This document shows, piece by piece, positions 10,015 to 19,138 of a DNA stretch of 38,279 nucleotides. The notes beneath the pieces were generated by a model. That model made no database searches. It had not been told where the DNA came from and saw only the letters and a list, made by a program, of their open reading frames with translations. Location of the stretch: the NCBI GenBank assembly GCA_028703945.1, contig JAQVLW010000018.1, positions 1 through 38,279 on the forward strand, read 5' to 3'. This DNA comes from Aliarcobacter sp. (GTDB taxonomy: Bacteria > Campylobacterota > Campylobacteria > Campylobacterales > Arcobacteraceae). The stretch's first letter is position 1; every line of letters starts with the position of its first letter. The position numbers were made by a program, and so were the translations under genes.

Positions 10015-11613
10015 TTATGCATTAACTTTTATTTGATTTCTACCACTTCTTTTTGCTTCATAAAGTAAATCATCAGCTTGTTTATAAATTTTATCATCAA
10101 TATCATTTGCATTTTTACATATTAATCCCATAGATGCAGTTATATAAGAACTGGCACTATTAAACTCATGGGTGATTTTTAAATCTTCAATATTACTTTT
10201 TATGGTGTTTGCAAATTCAATAGCTTTTTCTTTTGTATCCATTTGATAGACAATAGCAAATTCTTCTCCACCTAATCTAAAAGCAAAATCAGAAGAACGA
10301 TGTAAACTTTCTTTTAAACAAGTTGCAAATTTTACTAAAACATCATCGCCTTTTTGATGTCCATAATTATCATTATAGAGTTTAAAATGATCAATATCCA
10401 TAAATAAAAAAGAGACTAATTCGTCTTTTCTTTTTGCATTATTTATGATTTTAGGAAAGATTTCATCAAAATATCTTCTATTATAGATATTTGTAAGTCC
10501 ATCTGTAATGCTTAGAATTTCTATTAATTTTCTATCTGTAATATCATATCGTATTGCACTATAACCAACTATTTTTCCTTCTTTGGAAAAATTTGGTTCA
10601 ATGATCGCTTTTACCCAATAATAATCACCATTCTTTTTGAGATTTTTAATCTCTCCTTTCCAAATTTTTCCACTACTAATTGTTTCCCATAACTCTTTAT
10701 ATATTGAATCTGGCATATCAGGATGTTTTAGAATATTGTGATTTTTTCCTAATAATTCTTCTTTTGTATAACCAGATATTTCACAAAAAGCTTCAGAAAC
10801 AGATACTATTCTACCTTTGTTATTTGTTGTTGAAGTAATAATATTTTTATCAATCAAATGATTAAAAATTTTTATCTCTTGAATTTGTTTTAGATTTAAA
10901 AATATATTTATAACCTTTGAAATTAACTCTTCTTGTAAAATAGGTTTTAAAATAATATCATTTGCACCATATTTATAGAATTTTGTTTTTAATTCATTTT
11001 CATTACTTTTAGTAACTATTATAATAGGGGAATTTTTGTAAGAATTCAAAGCTCTTATTTTTCGAGTAAGTTCTAAACCATCTAAATTTGGCATTTCATA
11101 ATCACTTATAATTAATGAAAAACTTCTTTCTTGATTTAATATTTCAAGAGCTTTTGCTCCATCTTCAACAATGCTTACTTTTAATAAGAGTTTTTCTAAA
11201 GTTTGCTTAATTTGATTAGAAACAGTATTTGAATCTTCAACTATTAAAACACTTTCATTACGACAGAATTTCATTGCAGAAACTAAATTATAAATGTATC
11301 TAAACCCATTAGAATCTTTTAAAACATAATCAAGAATATTTGAATACTTGTATAAAAGCTCTTTTTCTAAAGTTGAACTAAAAATGATAGTTGGAATATT
11401 TTCTTTTTCTAATAATTCCAAAATCTGAGAGTTAGGACTATCGTTTAAAAATAGGTTAGAGATAACTACAAAGAAATCATTTTCTTTTATTAGTTTTTCT
11501 GTTTCTTCCATAGAGCTGGCTTCAAAAATTATTAATCTTTGATTATCTACAAATAAATTTCTAATAACACTTCTTATTACTATTGAATTGTCAATTATCA
11601 ATATTTTTTTCAT
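10015..11613 (-). CDS. Diguanylate cyclase with tandem receivers and Aer-type PAS (REC-REC-PAS-GGDEF)
   Basis: 532 aa; second REC LIISDYEMPNLDG; PAS NHNILKHPDMP...WKGEIKNLKKNGDYYWV; GGDEF with FRLGGEEFAIVY and upstream RSSD (RxxD I-site position). Confidence 0.93.
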   Translation of the reverse strand: MKKILIIDNSIVIRSVIRNLFVDNQRLIIFEASSMEETEKLIKENDFFVVISNLFLNDSPNSQILELLEKENIPTIIFSSTLEKELLYKYSNILDYVLKDSNGFRYIYNLVSAMKFCRNESVLIVEDSNTVSNQIKQTLEKLLLKVSIVEDGAKALEILNQERSFSLIISDYEMPNLDGLELTRKIRALNSYKNSPIIIVTKSNENELKTKFYKYGANDIILKPILQEELISKVINIFLNLKQIQEIKIFNHLIDKNIITSTTNNKGRIVSVSEAFCEISGYTKEELLGKNHNILKHPDMPDSIYKELWETISSGKIWKGEIKNLKKNGDYYWVKAIIEPNFSKEGKIVGYSAIRYDITDRKLIEILSITDGLTNIYNRRYFDEIFPKIINNAKRKDELVSFLFMDIDHFKLYNDNYGHQKGDDVLVKFATCLKESLHRSSDFAFRLGGEEFAIVYQMDTKEKAIEFANTIKSNIEDLKITHEFNSASSYITASMGLICKNANDIDDKIYKQADDLLYEAKRSGRNQIKVNA

Positions 11614-11616
11614 TTT

Positions 11617-13800
11617 TTAATCTTTATACCTATTTCTAATCTCTTTAAATTTATCAATATTTTCAAAAAATAAATCAATTAATTTAGGGTCAAAATGTTT
11701 ACCTTTTTCATTTTTTAAAAGAGTAAAAATATCTTCATCGCTCCAAGCTTTTTTATAACATCTATCACTTCCTAAAGCATCAAATACATCTGCAATTGCA
11801 GTAATTCTTCCATAAATATGAATATCTTCACCTTTTAAATTTCTGGGATAACCATTTCCATCCCATTTTTCATGATGGTCACGTGCAACTATTGCTGCTG
11901 CTTTTAAAATTTCTCTTTTAGAATTTTTAAGGATGTTGTATCCTACAACAGTATGTTTTCGCATAACTTTCCATTCATCATCATCTAATTTCCCAGGTTT
12001 ATTTAAAATAGAATCAGGAACACCAACTTTTCCTATATCATGCATTGGACTTGCTGTAAATAAAATCTCACCCTCTTTTTCATCTAACCCATATAATGTT
12101 GCTAAAAGTTTCGAATAAGTAGCAACTCTTTTTACATGATTTCCTGTTTCATTACTTCTACTTTCACCAATTTCTCCCATTTTATAAATTATTTCTCTTT
12201 GGGTTTCTTCTATTTCTTGATGTAGTTCAATTACATCTGTTATCTCTTTTCTGATACTCATATATTCTAAAATTTCACCATTTAGGTTTATGATAGGAAC
12301 TACTGTTGCTAAGAAGTGATGGATTTTATTATCTTTAAGTTTATTACTTATTCTTCCTTTCCAAATTTTTCCTTGTGATAATTCTTTCCACATCTGCTCT
12401 ACTTGAGAATTTTCAGAAACTCTATTTATATAATCATAAGGTTTTCCAATTAACTCTTTTTTTGTGTAACCACTAATTTCATAAAACTCTTTATCTGCAT
12501 AAGTGATATTTTTATTTTTATCAAGTCTTAAAATAATATTACTTTGTTCAATGGCATTTTCATAAAGTTTTGAAAGATTAACTATTTCTTTGAAGTTATT
12601 TTGAGATATATCATATTGATTTTTCAAATACTCTTTAGTCTCTTCATTATTAGTAATATCAGTTCTAATTCCAATATATTCAAGAATTTCACCATTATTA
12701 TCTATTATTGGATTTATTATTGTCTGAACCCAATATGCACTTCCATCTTTTTTTTTATTTTTAACTATTCCACTCCAAGGATTTTTTAATTCTTTAATAG
12801 TGTGCCACATCTCTTTAAATGCTAAAGAATCCATATCGGGATGTCTTACAATATTGTGAGGTCTTCCCAAAAGTTCCTTTTCTTCATATCCTGAAATAGT
12901 ACAAAAAGCTTCATTCGCATAAGTTATTATTCCTTTTGCATCAGTTTTTGAAACAATAAAACTTCTATCTACAGTATTTTTATATTGATTTAATAGTTGA
13001 GTTTTACAAGTAACTTCATCTTCCATATCCTTATCACCTATAAAAATATCTGTTTTTAAGATTAACTCTTCAATAGCATAGGGTTTTCTTATAATCTCTT
13101 TTACGCCTAATCTAAAAGAGTCTCTTATAAGATTTGATGATATGTTTCCTGAGATAATCATGACTTTAATATTCAATTTATCTAATATTAAAGCTCTATT
13201 TTTGATTAAAAAATCATATCCATTAGATTCTTCAAGTTCTAAATCCAATAACATTAAATCAATTTTATTTAAATGAATTATTTCTAATGCTTCTTTTGCA
13301 TTTTTTGCTTCTAATACTGTGTAATTTCTATTATGAAGAATATCTTTTAGTTGTTCTCTAACAACAAAAGAATCATCTACTATTAAAATAGTTTTTGATT
13401 TATTTCTTTCTAATTGTTTTATCAGATTTGGAATTTCTGAAATTTTGTATATAAAGTTTTTATCTTTGTTTATAAAATCTATAATTCCTTTTTGATAAGA
13501 AACCTCTCTTAATTGAGAGTCTGTTTGTGATGTAAGAACTATTATTTTGGCTTTTGAAGAAGATAACTCTTTTATAAGTTCATATCCATTTCCATCAGGA
13601 AGATTTATATCTAAGATTATATAATCTATGTTTTTATTATTGAGTATTTCTCTTGCTTCTTTTAATGTAGGAGCTAAAAATGTATTAAAGCCTGAACTAG
13701 AGAAGATATTATTGATTATTTTAATCATAGAAGAAGAATCTTCTACAATTAAGATATTGAAATTTTTTGATTTAAATTCAAAATAATCACATCTTTTCAT
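11617..13800 (-). CDS. c-di-GMP phosphodiesterase with tandem receivers and two PAS domains (REC-REC-PAS-PAS-HD-GYP)
   Basis: 727 aa; RECs with YIILDINLPDGNG and LMLLDLELEESNG; PAS PHNIVRHPDMD...WSGIVKNKKKDGSAYWV; HD-GYP MHDIGKVG...HHEKWDGNGYPRNLKG. Confidence 0.94.
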   Translation of the reverse strand: MKRCDYFEFKSKNFNILIVEDSSSMIKIINNIFSSSGFNTFLAPTLKEAREILNNKNIDYIILDINLPDGNGYELIKELSSSKAKIIVLTSQTDSQLREVSYQKGIIDFINKDKNFIYKISEIPNLIKQLERNKSKTILIVDDSFVVREQLKDILHNRNYTVLEAKNAKEALEIIHLNKIDLMLLDLELEESNGYDFLIKNRALILDKLNIKVMIISGNISSNLIRDSFRLGVKEIIRKPYAIEELILKTDIFIGDKDMEDEVTCKTQLLNQYKNTVDRSFIVSKTDAKGIITYANEAFCTISGYEEKELLGRPHNIVRHPDMDSLAFKEMWHTIKELKNPWSGIVKNKKKDGSAYWVQTIINPIIDNNGEILEYIGIRTDITNNEETKEYLKNQYDISQNNFKEIVNLSKLYENAIEQSNIILRLDKNKNITYADKEFYEISGYTKKELIGKPYDYINRVSENSQVEQMWKELSQGKIWKGRISNKLKDNKIHHFLATVVPIINLNGEILEYMSIRKEITDVIELHQEIEETQREIIYKMGEIGESRSNETGNHVKRVATYSKLLATLYGLDEKEGEILFTASPMHDIGKVGVPDSILNKPGKLDDDEWKVMRKHTVVGYNILKNSKREILKAAAIVARDHHEKWDGNGYPRNLKGEDIHIYGRITAIADVFDALGSDRCYKKAWSDEDIFTLLKNEKGKHFDPKLIDLFFENIDKFKEIRNRYKD

Positions 13801-13828
13801 TAAAATATATTCCTTGTTTTAAGCATCT

Positions 13829-14218
13829 TTATTCTTTTCTCCATTGTTCATAAAGTTTTTCAGCTTTTATTATCTCTTCACTAGTTGGTTTTCGTCTACA
13901 TGAAAGATAACCCTTAGAATTATCACTTGACTCAAAAGGATAAACTGTTGCAAAAACCCAATAATATCCACCATCTTTTGTTGCATTTTTTACATATCCT
14001 GTCCAAATATTACCTTTTTGAACTGTATCCCATAAACTTTTAAATGCTTTTTTAGGCATATCTTTATGTCTTACCATATTATGCGGTTGTCCCATTAGTT
14101 CTTCAAGTGTATATCCAGCAATTTTACAAAAATCTTCATTTGCAAATTTTATTATTCCTTTAGCATCTGTTTCACTAACTAAAAATGCATTTTTATCTAG
14201 TACTGTTTCTTTTGACAT
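13829..14218 (-). CDS. Stand-alone Aer-type PAS protein (CetB/Aer-PAS-like energy-taxis sensor)
   Basis: 129 aa: GYTLEELMGQPHNMVRHKDMPKKAFKSLWDTVQKGNIWTGYVKNATKDGGYYWVFATVYP, matching the E. coli Aer PAS pattern. Confidence 0.9.
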   Translation of the reverse strand: MSKETVLDKNAFLVSETDAKGIIKFANEDFCKIAGYTLEELMGQPHNMVRHKDMPKKAFKSLWDTVQKGNIWTGYVKNATKDGGYYWVFATVYPFESSDNSKGYLSCRRKPTSEEIIKAEKLYEQWRKE

Positions 14219-14230
14219 CTTTAATTTCCT

Positions 14231-15466
14231 TTAGTTGAACTTTTTACTTTTTGCATCTGCTAACAATTCATTAGCCAACTGTGAAACATTTTGTGCAATT
14301 GATTTCACATGATTTGATTCACTTGCATTTTCTTGTGTTACACGGTCTAACATATTTACTGCATCATTTATCTGTTCAATTCCTGTCATTTGTTCTTTTG
14401 ATGCTCTTGAAACATCTTCTATAATGTGAATTGTTTCTGAAATATTTTTATTTAATTCTTTATAACCATCTATCATATCAGCTGATACTGTTTTTCCATC
14501 ATTTGCTTTCATAGTTGCTTCTTGAACAAGATTTTTTATCTCTTTAGCAGCATCTGCACTTCTATTTGCTAGATTTCTTACCTCTGCTGCAACAACTGCG
14601 AATCCTTTTCCTGCTTCTCCTGCCGTTGCTGCTTCTACTGCTGCATTTAAAGAAAGAATATTTGTTTGAAATGCTATTTGATCAATTACAGTAATCGCTT
14701 CATTTATAGAATTAACTTTTTGATTTATTTCATCCATTGAACTTGCTGTTTTACTAGCTAACTCTTCACCTGTAAAAACAGATTTTTTTACGATTTGTCC
14801 TAATGTTGCCATTTTTGTAGCGTTCTCAGCATTATTTCTTGTGATGCTTGTGATTTCTTCAAGGGCTGCTGCTGTTTCTTCCAAAGATGCTGCCTGATCA
14901 TTTGCTTTTGAAGCTAAATTATTCATAGAAGATGTCATTACAGATGAATTTTGTTCTAAGGTTTGACCATTTTGGAAATTGTTTTTTGCATTTTTTTCTA
15001 AAGAACTTCCTAATTTATTAATACTTTCCATTAATAATTTCATATCATCTTTGTATTTATCAATTACTTTTATACTATCAGTGAAATCATCATCTGTATA
15101 ACTATTAACAACTCTTAGAATTCTTGAAGTAGAGTCATCTAAACTATCTAGCATTTTATTTAGAGTATTTCTTAAAGTAGAAATCATTGGATTATTAGTT
15201 GATGCTTTTATTTTATTTTTATATATACCTTGTTCAACTTTGTCTGCGGTTAAAACAATTTCTCCCAAAACTTTCATATCATCTTTATTTCTATAATCTA
15301 CAGTTCTTATCTCTTCATTCCATTTTTTTAACATAAAATCAAGTTTAGAATTACCTGTTGATTCTATATAATCAAATTCACTTTTTTCATAAGAAATGAA
15401 TTTAATAAATTGCATAAAATAATCATTAACTACTTCTAAATCTTTATTTGAAATTGCACCAAACAT
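14231..15466 (-). CDS. Methyl-accepting chemotaxis protein, apparently soluble (no obvious transmembrane segment)
   Basis: MCP hairpin [41 protein letters not shown]-type core ([21 protein letters not shown]...). Start at ATG 15466 preferred (MFGAISNKD..., preceded by AAGGGGAAGTA); the ORF track extension to 15535 covers the promoter. Confidence 0.93.
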   Translation of the reverse strand: MFGAISNKDLEVVNDYFMQFIKFISYEKSEFDYIESTGNSKLDFMLKKWNEEIRTVDYRNKDDMKVLGEIVLTADKVEQGIYKNKIKASTNNPMISTLRNTLNKMLDSLDDSTSRILRVVNSYTDDDFTDSIKVIDKYKDDMKLLMESINKLGSSLEKNAKNNFQNGQTLEQNSSVMTSSMNNLASKANDQAASLEETAAALEEITSITRNNAENATKMATLGQIVKKSVFTGEELASKTASSMDEINQKVNSINEAITVIDQIAFQTNILSLNAAVEAATAGEAGKGFAVVAAEVRNLANRSADAAKEIKNLVQEATMKANDGKTVSADMIDGYKELNKNISETIHIIEDVSRASKEQMTGIEQINDAVNMLDRVTQENASESNHVKSIAQNVSQLANELLADAKSKKFN

Positions 15467-15493
15467 TACTTCCCCTTTACTATCTATTGATGT

Positions 15494-15527
15494 AATAGTA
15501 TAAAAAATATGTGACTTTTTTGTGAGC
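15494..15527 (-). promoter_or_regulatory. Candidate OmpR/PhoB-type box plus -10 upstream of the MCP operon
   Basis: Plus strand AATAGTATAAAAAATATGTGACTTTTTTGTGAGC; TGTGA repeats at 15510 and 15521 (11-nt period); minus-strand -10 TATACT at 15502-15497. Confidence 0.6.
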
Positions 15528-15575
15528 TTGTACAAAAATAATTTTATTTATATTTTTTTAGGAGAAGATGGTAAC

Positions 15576-17159
15576 TTATATGGGTAATATAATAGTAAAT
15601 TCAAAACCATTATTTATGTTCTTTACTTCTGTTTTTCCTTTCATATTTTGTTCAATTATTATTTTTGTCATGTATAAACCTATTCCTGTTCCATGGGAAT
15701 TTGTTTTAGTTGTAAAGTATGGTTCAAATATAGATGATAAAATTTCTTTATTTTCTATTCCGCCTCCATTGTCTTGGATAATTAAATTTACAAATGAAGT
15801 GTTTTTTTCTGCATATATTAAAATAATTCCTTTTTCTATATTTTTATTCAATATAGCTTCTCTTGAATTAGATAATATATTGATTAAAGCTTGTTGTAAT
15901 TGATTTTCTAAGCATACTAATGAAATAGTTTCAGGAATATTAACCTCAATTTTTATATTGTCTATTTTAAACTGAATATTTAGTAAAGAGATTACTTTTA
16001 AAACAATTTTTTTTAAGGAAATTCTTTTGAAATTTTCTGTTGATTTATAGAAGTTTTTGAAATCATCAATTGTTTGTGACATAAAATTTAATTGATTATT
16101 CATTTTTATACTCCAGTCATCAACATAGCCTTTATTTAATTTAGAACTTGCATATTTTTTGGTTATTACACATGAAAGAAGTGAAATTATATTAAGAGGT
16201 TGTCTCCAATTGTGAGCAATTGCAGCTATCATTTCTCCCATTACTGCCATTTTAGATTGTTGAATAAGTATTTCTTCTTGTTTATATCGTTTCTTAATTT
16301 CTTCTTCAACTCTTTGTTCAAGTTTTTCTTGAAAATTTTTCTCGCTTGTAATTATTTCAAATGTACAAATAAATCCATTGTTATATTTAACAGTTTTATT
16401 TCTAAACCATTCTTTTATTCCATCACTTTCAAAATAAAATTCTAAAGATTTAGCTTCTCCAGTTAATACTACTTCTTTGTAATTATCAAAAAGGCTTCTT
16501 CCATTAAGAGAATCTAGTGGTTTAAAATTCCCAGGTTGTATTTTAGATAATCGTTGACCAATAAGTTGTTCTTCACTTAAATTAACAATTTTACATGCTT
16601 CTTTATTTGACATTGTGAATATAAAATCAATAATTTCTCCATCTTTATTATAGAAGCTATCAAAAGCCATTATTCCATCAAGAGAACTATCTAAAATAGC
16701 TTTTAAAGAATTTGCTTTTTCTAGTAATCTTTTTTCATTATATTTTTCTTTTGTTACATCATTATGAATACCTATCATTCGTATAGGTTTTCCATTATTA
16801 TCTCTAATTATACTTCCTCTACATCTTATCCAAAGAGTATGTCCTTTTTTATGTTTATAGCGTACAATCTGGTCGTAAGGATGTTCAGGATTTTTATAAT
16901 GCTTGTTAAAATTATCAATTGTCTTTTCTAAATCTTCATAAAATATCAATTCTTGCCATTCTGAAGTTAAATGTTTCTTTTCTTCAAAAGAGTACCCTAA
17001 TACTTTCCAAAACTTGGGACTTAACCATTCATTTTCAGGATTTTCAAGATCCCAATACCAGATTCCGTCTAAAGAATTTTCTTGTAGAAAATCAAAAATT
17101 GTCGAGTCTTTTTGAATTATTTCATATAATTCAGTTTTTAAATAGTAGTCTTTGTTCAC
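15576..17159 (-). CDS. Cytosolic PAS-PAS sensor histidine kinase
   Basis: 527 aa; PAS domains, H-box MAVMGEMIAAIAHNWRQPLNIIS, HATPase DNGGGIENKE and GTGIGLYMTK; no TM segment seen. Confidence 0.92.
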   Translation of the reverse strand: MNKDYYLKTELYEIIQKDSTIFDFLQENSLDGIWYWDLENPENEWLSPKFWKVLGYSFEEKKHLTSEWQELIFYEDLEKTIDNFNKHYKNPEHPYDQIVRYKHKKGHTLWIRCRGSIIRDNNGKPIRMIGIHNDVTKEKYNEKRLLEKANSLKAILDSSLDGIMAFDSFYNKDGEIIDFIFTMSNKEACKIVNLSEEQLIGQRLSKIQPGNFKPLDSLNGRSLFDNYKEVVLTGEAKSLEFYFESDGIKEWFRNKTVKYNNGFICTFEIITSEKNFQEKLEQRVEEEIKKRYKQEEILIQQSKMAVMGEMIAAIAHNWRQPLNIISLLSCVITKKYASSKLNKGYVDDWSIKMNNQLNFMSQTIDDFKNFYKSTENFKRISLKKIVLKVISLLNIQFKIDNIKIEVNIPETISLVCLENQLQQALINILSNSREAILNKNIEKGIILIYAEKNTSFVNLIIQDNGGGIENKEILSSIFEPYFTTKTNSHGTGIGLYMTKIIIEQNMKGKTEVKNINNGFEFTIILPI

Positions 17160-17171
17160 TTTTGCCTTTTT

Positions 17172-17855
17172 TTAATTAACAATTACTAATCTGTAGCCAA
17201 TTTTTGGAATATTTTCAATTATATCACAAGATAATTTCTTACGAATGTTTTTTACTAATGTTCTTAAACTCGTGCTAGTCATTATTTTATCATCGCACCA
17301 TATCATTTGTTCTATAGTTCTATATGAAACGATAGAAGATTTCTTTTGTATTAAAAGTTTTATAAATTCGATCTCTTTGCTGGTAAATTTCCTAATTTCA
17401 TTATTAACTACTACTTGTGAATTTTGTAAATCTAAAATTGTTGAAGGATTTAATTGGATACTTTTATTTATAAATTCATTCTTTTGATGATTATATATTT
17501 TTTCCATTAATTTTTCAATTTTATCAGAAGTTAATGGTTTGATAAAATACCCTTGGATATTACTATTAGAAACTTTTAAAAGATTGTCATTATCAGAATA
17601 AGCCGAAATAACTATAATAGGAATAGAATAGTTTATTTCCTTTATTTTATTTATGGTATCTAAACCATTTAATTTAGGTATATTTAAATCACATAGTATT
17701 ACATTTATTTTATTTGTTTTAAAAATTTCAATAGCTTCATACCCATCTGTTGCACTATATACTGTAGAAAATTCTGATTCAAAGATTCCAATCATAAGTT
17801 CTAATGTTTCTAAATTATCTTCAATAATTAGAATATTTTGTTTTAAAAAATCCAA
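17172..17855 (-). CDS. OmpR/PhoB-family response regulator transcription factor
   Basis: 227 aa; REC (VILCDLNIPKLNGLD, FIKPL) plus winged helix (FTSKEIEFIKLLIQKKSSIVSYRTIEQMIW...LRTLVKNIRKKL). TTG start at 17855 with AAAGG upstream. Confidence 0.92.
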   Translation of the reverse strand: MDFLKQNILIIEDNLETLELMIGIFESEFSTVYSATDGYEAIEIFKTNKINVILCDLNIPKLNGLDTINKIKEINYSIPIIVISAYSDNDNLLKVSNSNIQGYFIKPLTSDKIEKLMEKIYNHQKNEFINKSIQLNPSTILDLQNSQVVVNNEIRKFTSKEIEFIKLLIQKKSSIVSYRTIEQMIWCDDKIMTSTSLRTLVKNIRKKLSCDIIENIPKIGYRLVIVN

Positions 17856-17910
17856 TATATACCTTTAATTCATAGCTGTTGACTTATTTACTACACCTTT
17901 ACTATTGTAA

Positions 17911-17944
17911 AATAATATAAAAAAGATGTGAGTATTTTGTGAGT
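17911..17944 (-). promoter_or_regulatory. Candidate OmpR/PhoB-type box plus -10 upstream of the response regulator gene
   Basis: Plus strand AATAATATAAAAAAGATGTGAGTATTTTGTGAGT; TGTGAGT repeats at 17927 and 17938 (11-nt period); minus-strand -10 TATATT at 17919-17914. Confidence 0.6.
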
Positions 17945-17971
17945 TATAATTAAATTATATTTAACATTATC

Positions 17972-19138
17972 TTATTTTATTGTAAAAACTTTATAAGTAC
18001 TCATTATAAAATAAGCTAAAATCGAAATTAAACAAATAGCCGCACCTATTGGAAAAAAAGTTTCATCATGAAAACTAAGTGCAATTGAAGAAATAATTGC
18101 TCCCAATCCAAATTGTAAAACTCCTACAACACCAGAAGCAACTCCTGCATTTTTGGGAAAGTGTTCTAAAGTTAATGCCATACAATTTCCAAAAATAAAC
18201 GCCATCATACTCATGTAGCAAGCTATTAAAATTACAGTTAAAATAAGAGTTATACTTTCATAATTTAAAGCAAATAATCCACCCGAAATTATTTGTACTA
18301 AAATTGCCATTTTAACTAGTTCAATTGGATTATATTTTTTTAATAATATCAAATTTACTTTTATCATTAGTATTAAAATAATAAAATTAATTCCAAAGAA
18401 AAAAGGAAAATAATCTGTTGGAATTTTAAAATATTCTATATAAATAAATGATGTTTTTGCAATAATTACAAAAAAACCACCAAAACTAAATCCTAAAACA
18501 AGCATTGCTTTTAATGCTTGTTTATGACTTAATACTGTTTTAAAAGATTCAATTACATTTTGTTTTGAATAAGTATAACTTTCTTCCAAATCTTTATATA
18601 TAAAAAATGCAACAAATAAAGCATAAATTGTTAAAAATATAAAAACTGCTTTCCAAGAATAAAAATGAATAATAAACGCACCAATTGCAGGAGCAATTAA
18701 TGGGGCAAAACTTCTTACCATTCCAATAAGTGCAAATACTTTTGCAGCTTCTTTTCCATGAAATCTATCTCTTACTGCTGCTGCTGCATTTACAACTACA
18801 ATTCCCCCAAAAAAAGCTTCAAAAAATCTAAAAAACCATAACTCATAAATAGTGGTACTAAAAATAATTACAAAACTAAAAAGTGCAAAACCTAAAAGTC
18901 CATAAACAGAACTCATTTTTCTTCCATATTTATCAGAAATTGGTCCACCAAATATTTGACCAACCGAAAAACCAATTAAAAATATAGATAAAGATAATTC
19001 TATTTTTTCAATACTTACATTAAAAGCATTTGCAATATCAGGAATAGATGGAATATATGTATCAACTCCCATGGGTGCTACTGAAGATAAAATTGATAAA
19101 AGAATGATTAAGTATAAGTGATTAGTACTTTTTTTCAT
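17972..19138 (-). CDS. MFS transporter, Bcr/CflA drug-resistance family
   Basis: 388 aa; GVDTYIPSIPDIANAFNVS...GPISDKYGRKMSSVYGL; overlaps the MarR stop. Confidence 0.9.
   Translation of the reverse strand: MKKSTNHLYLIILLSILSSVAPMGVDTYIPSIPDIANAFNVSIEKIELSLSIFLIGFSVGQIFGGPISDKYGRKMSSVYGLLGFALFSFVIIFSTTIYELWFFRFFEAFFGGIVVVNAAAAVRDRFHGKEAAKVFALIGMVRSFAPLIAPAIGAFIIHFYSWKAVFIFLTIYALFVAFFIYKDLEESYTYSKQNVIESFKTVLSHKQALKAMLVLGFSFGGFFVIIAKTSFIYIEYFKIPTDYFPFFFGINFIILILMIKVNLILLKKYNPIELVKMAILVQIISGGLFALNYESITLILTVILIACYMSMMAFIFGNCMALTLEHFPKNAGVASGVVGVLQFGLGAIISSIALSFHDETFFPIGAAICLISILAYFIMSTYKVFTIK

Noticed and set aside
12601-12789. Plus-strand ORFs inside the HD-GYP and kinase genes (e.g. 8001-8186, 9673-9945, 11933-12118, 12601-12789, 16200-16445, 16919-17179)
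   Set aside because: Antisense to well-supported genes, AT-rich Phe/Leu/Ile composition, no family resemblance.
15467-15535. Upstream extension of the MCP in the ORF track
   Set aside because: It runs through the shared promoter/direct-repeat block, and ATG 15466 has a strong AAGGGGAAG ribosome-binding site.
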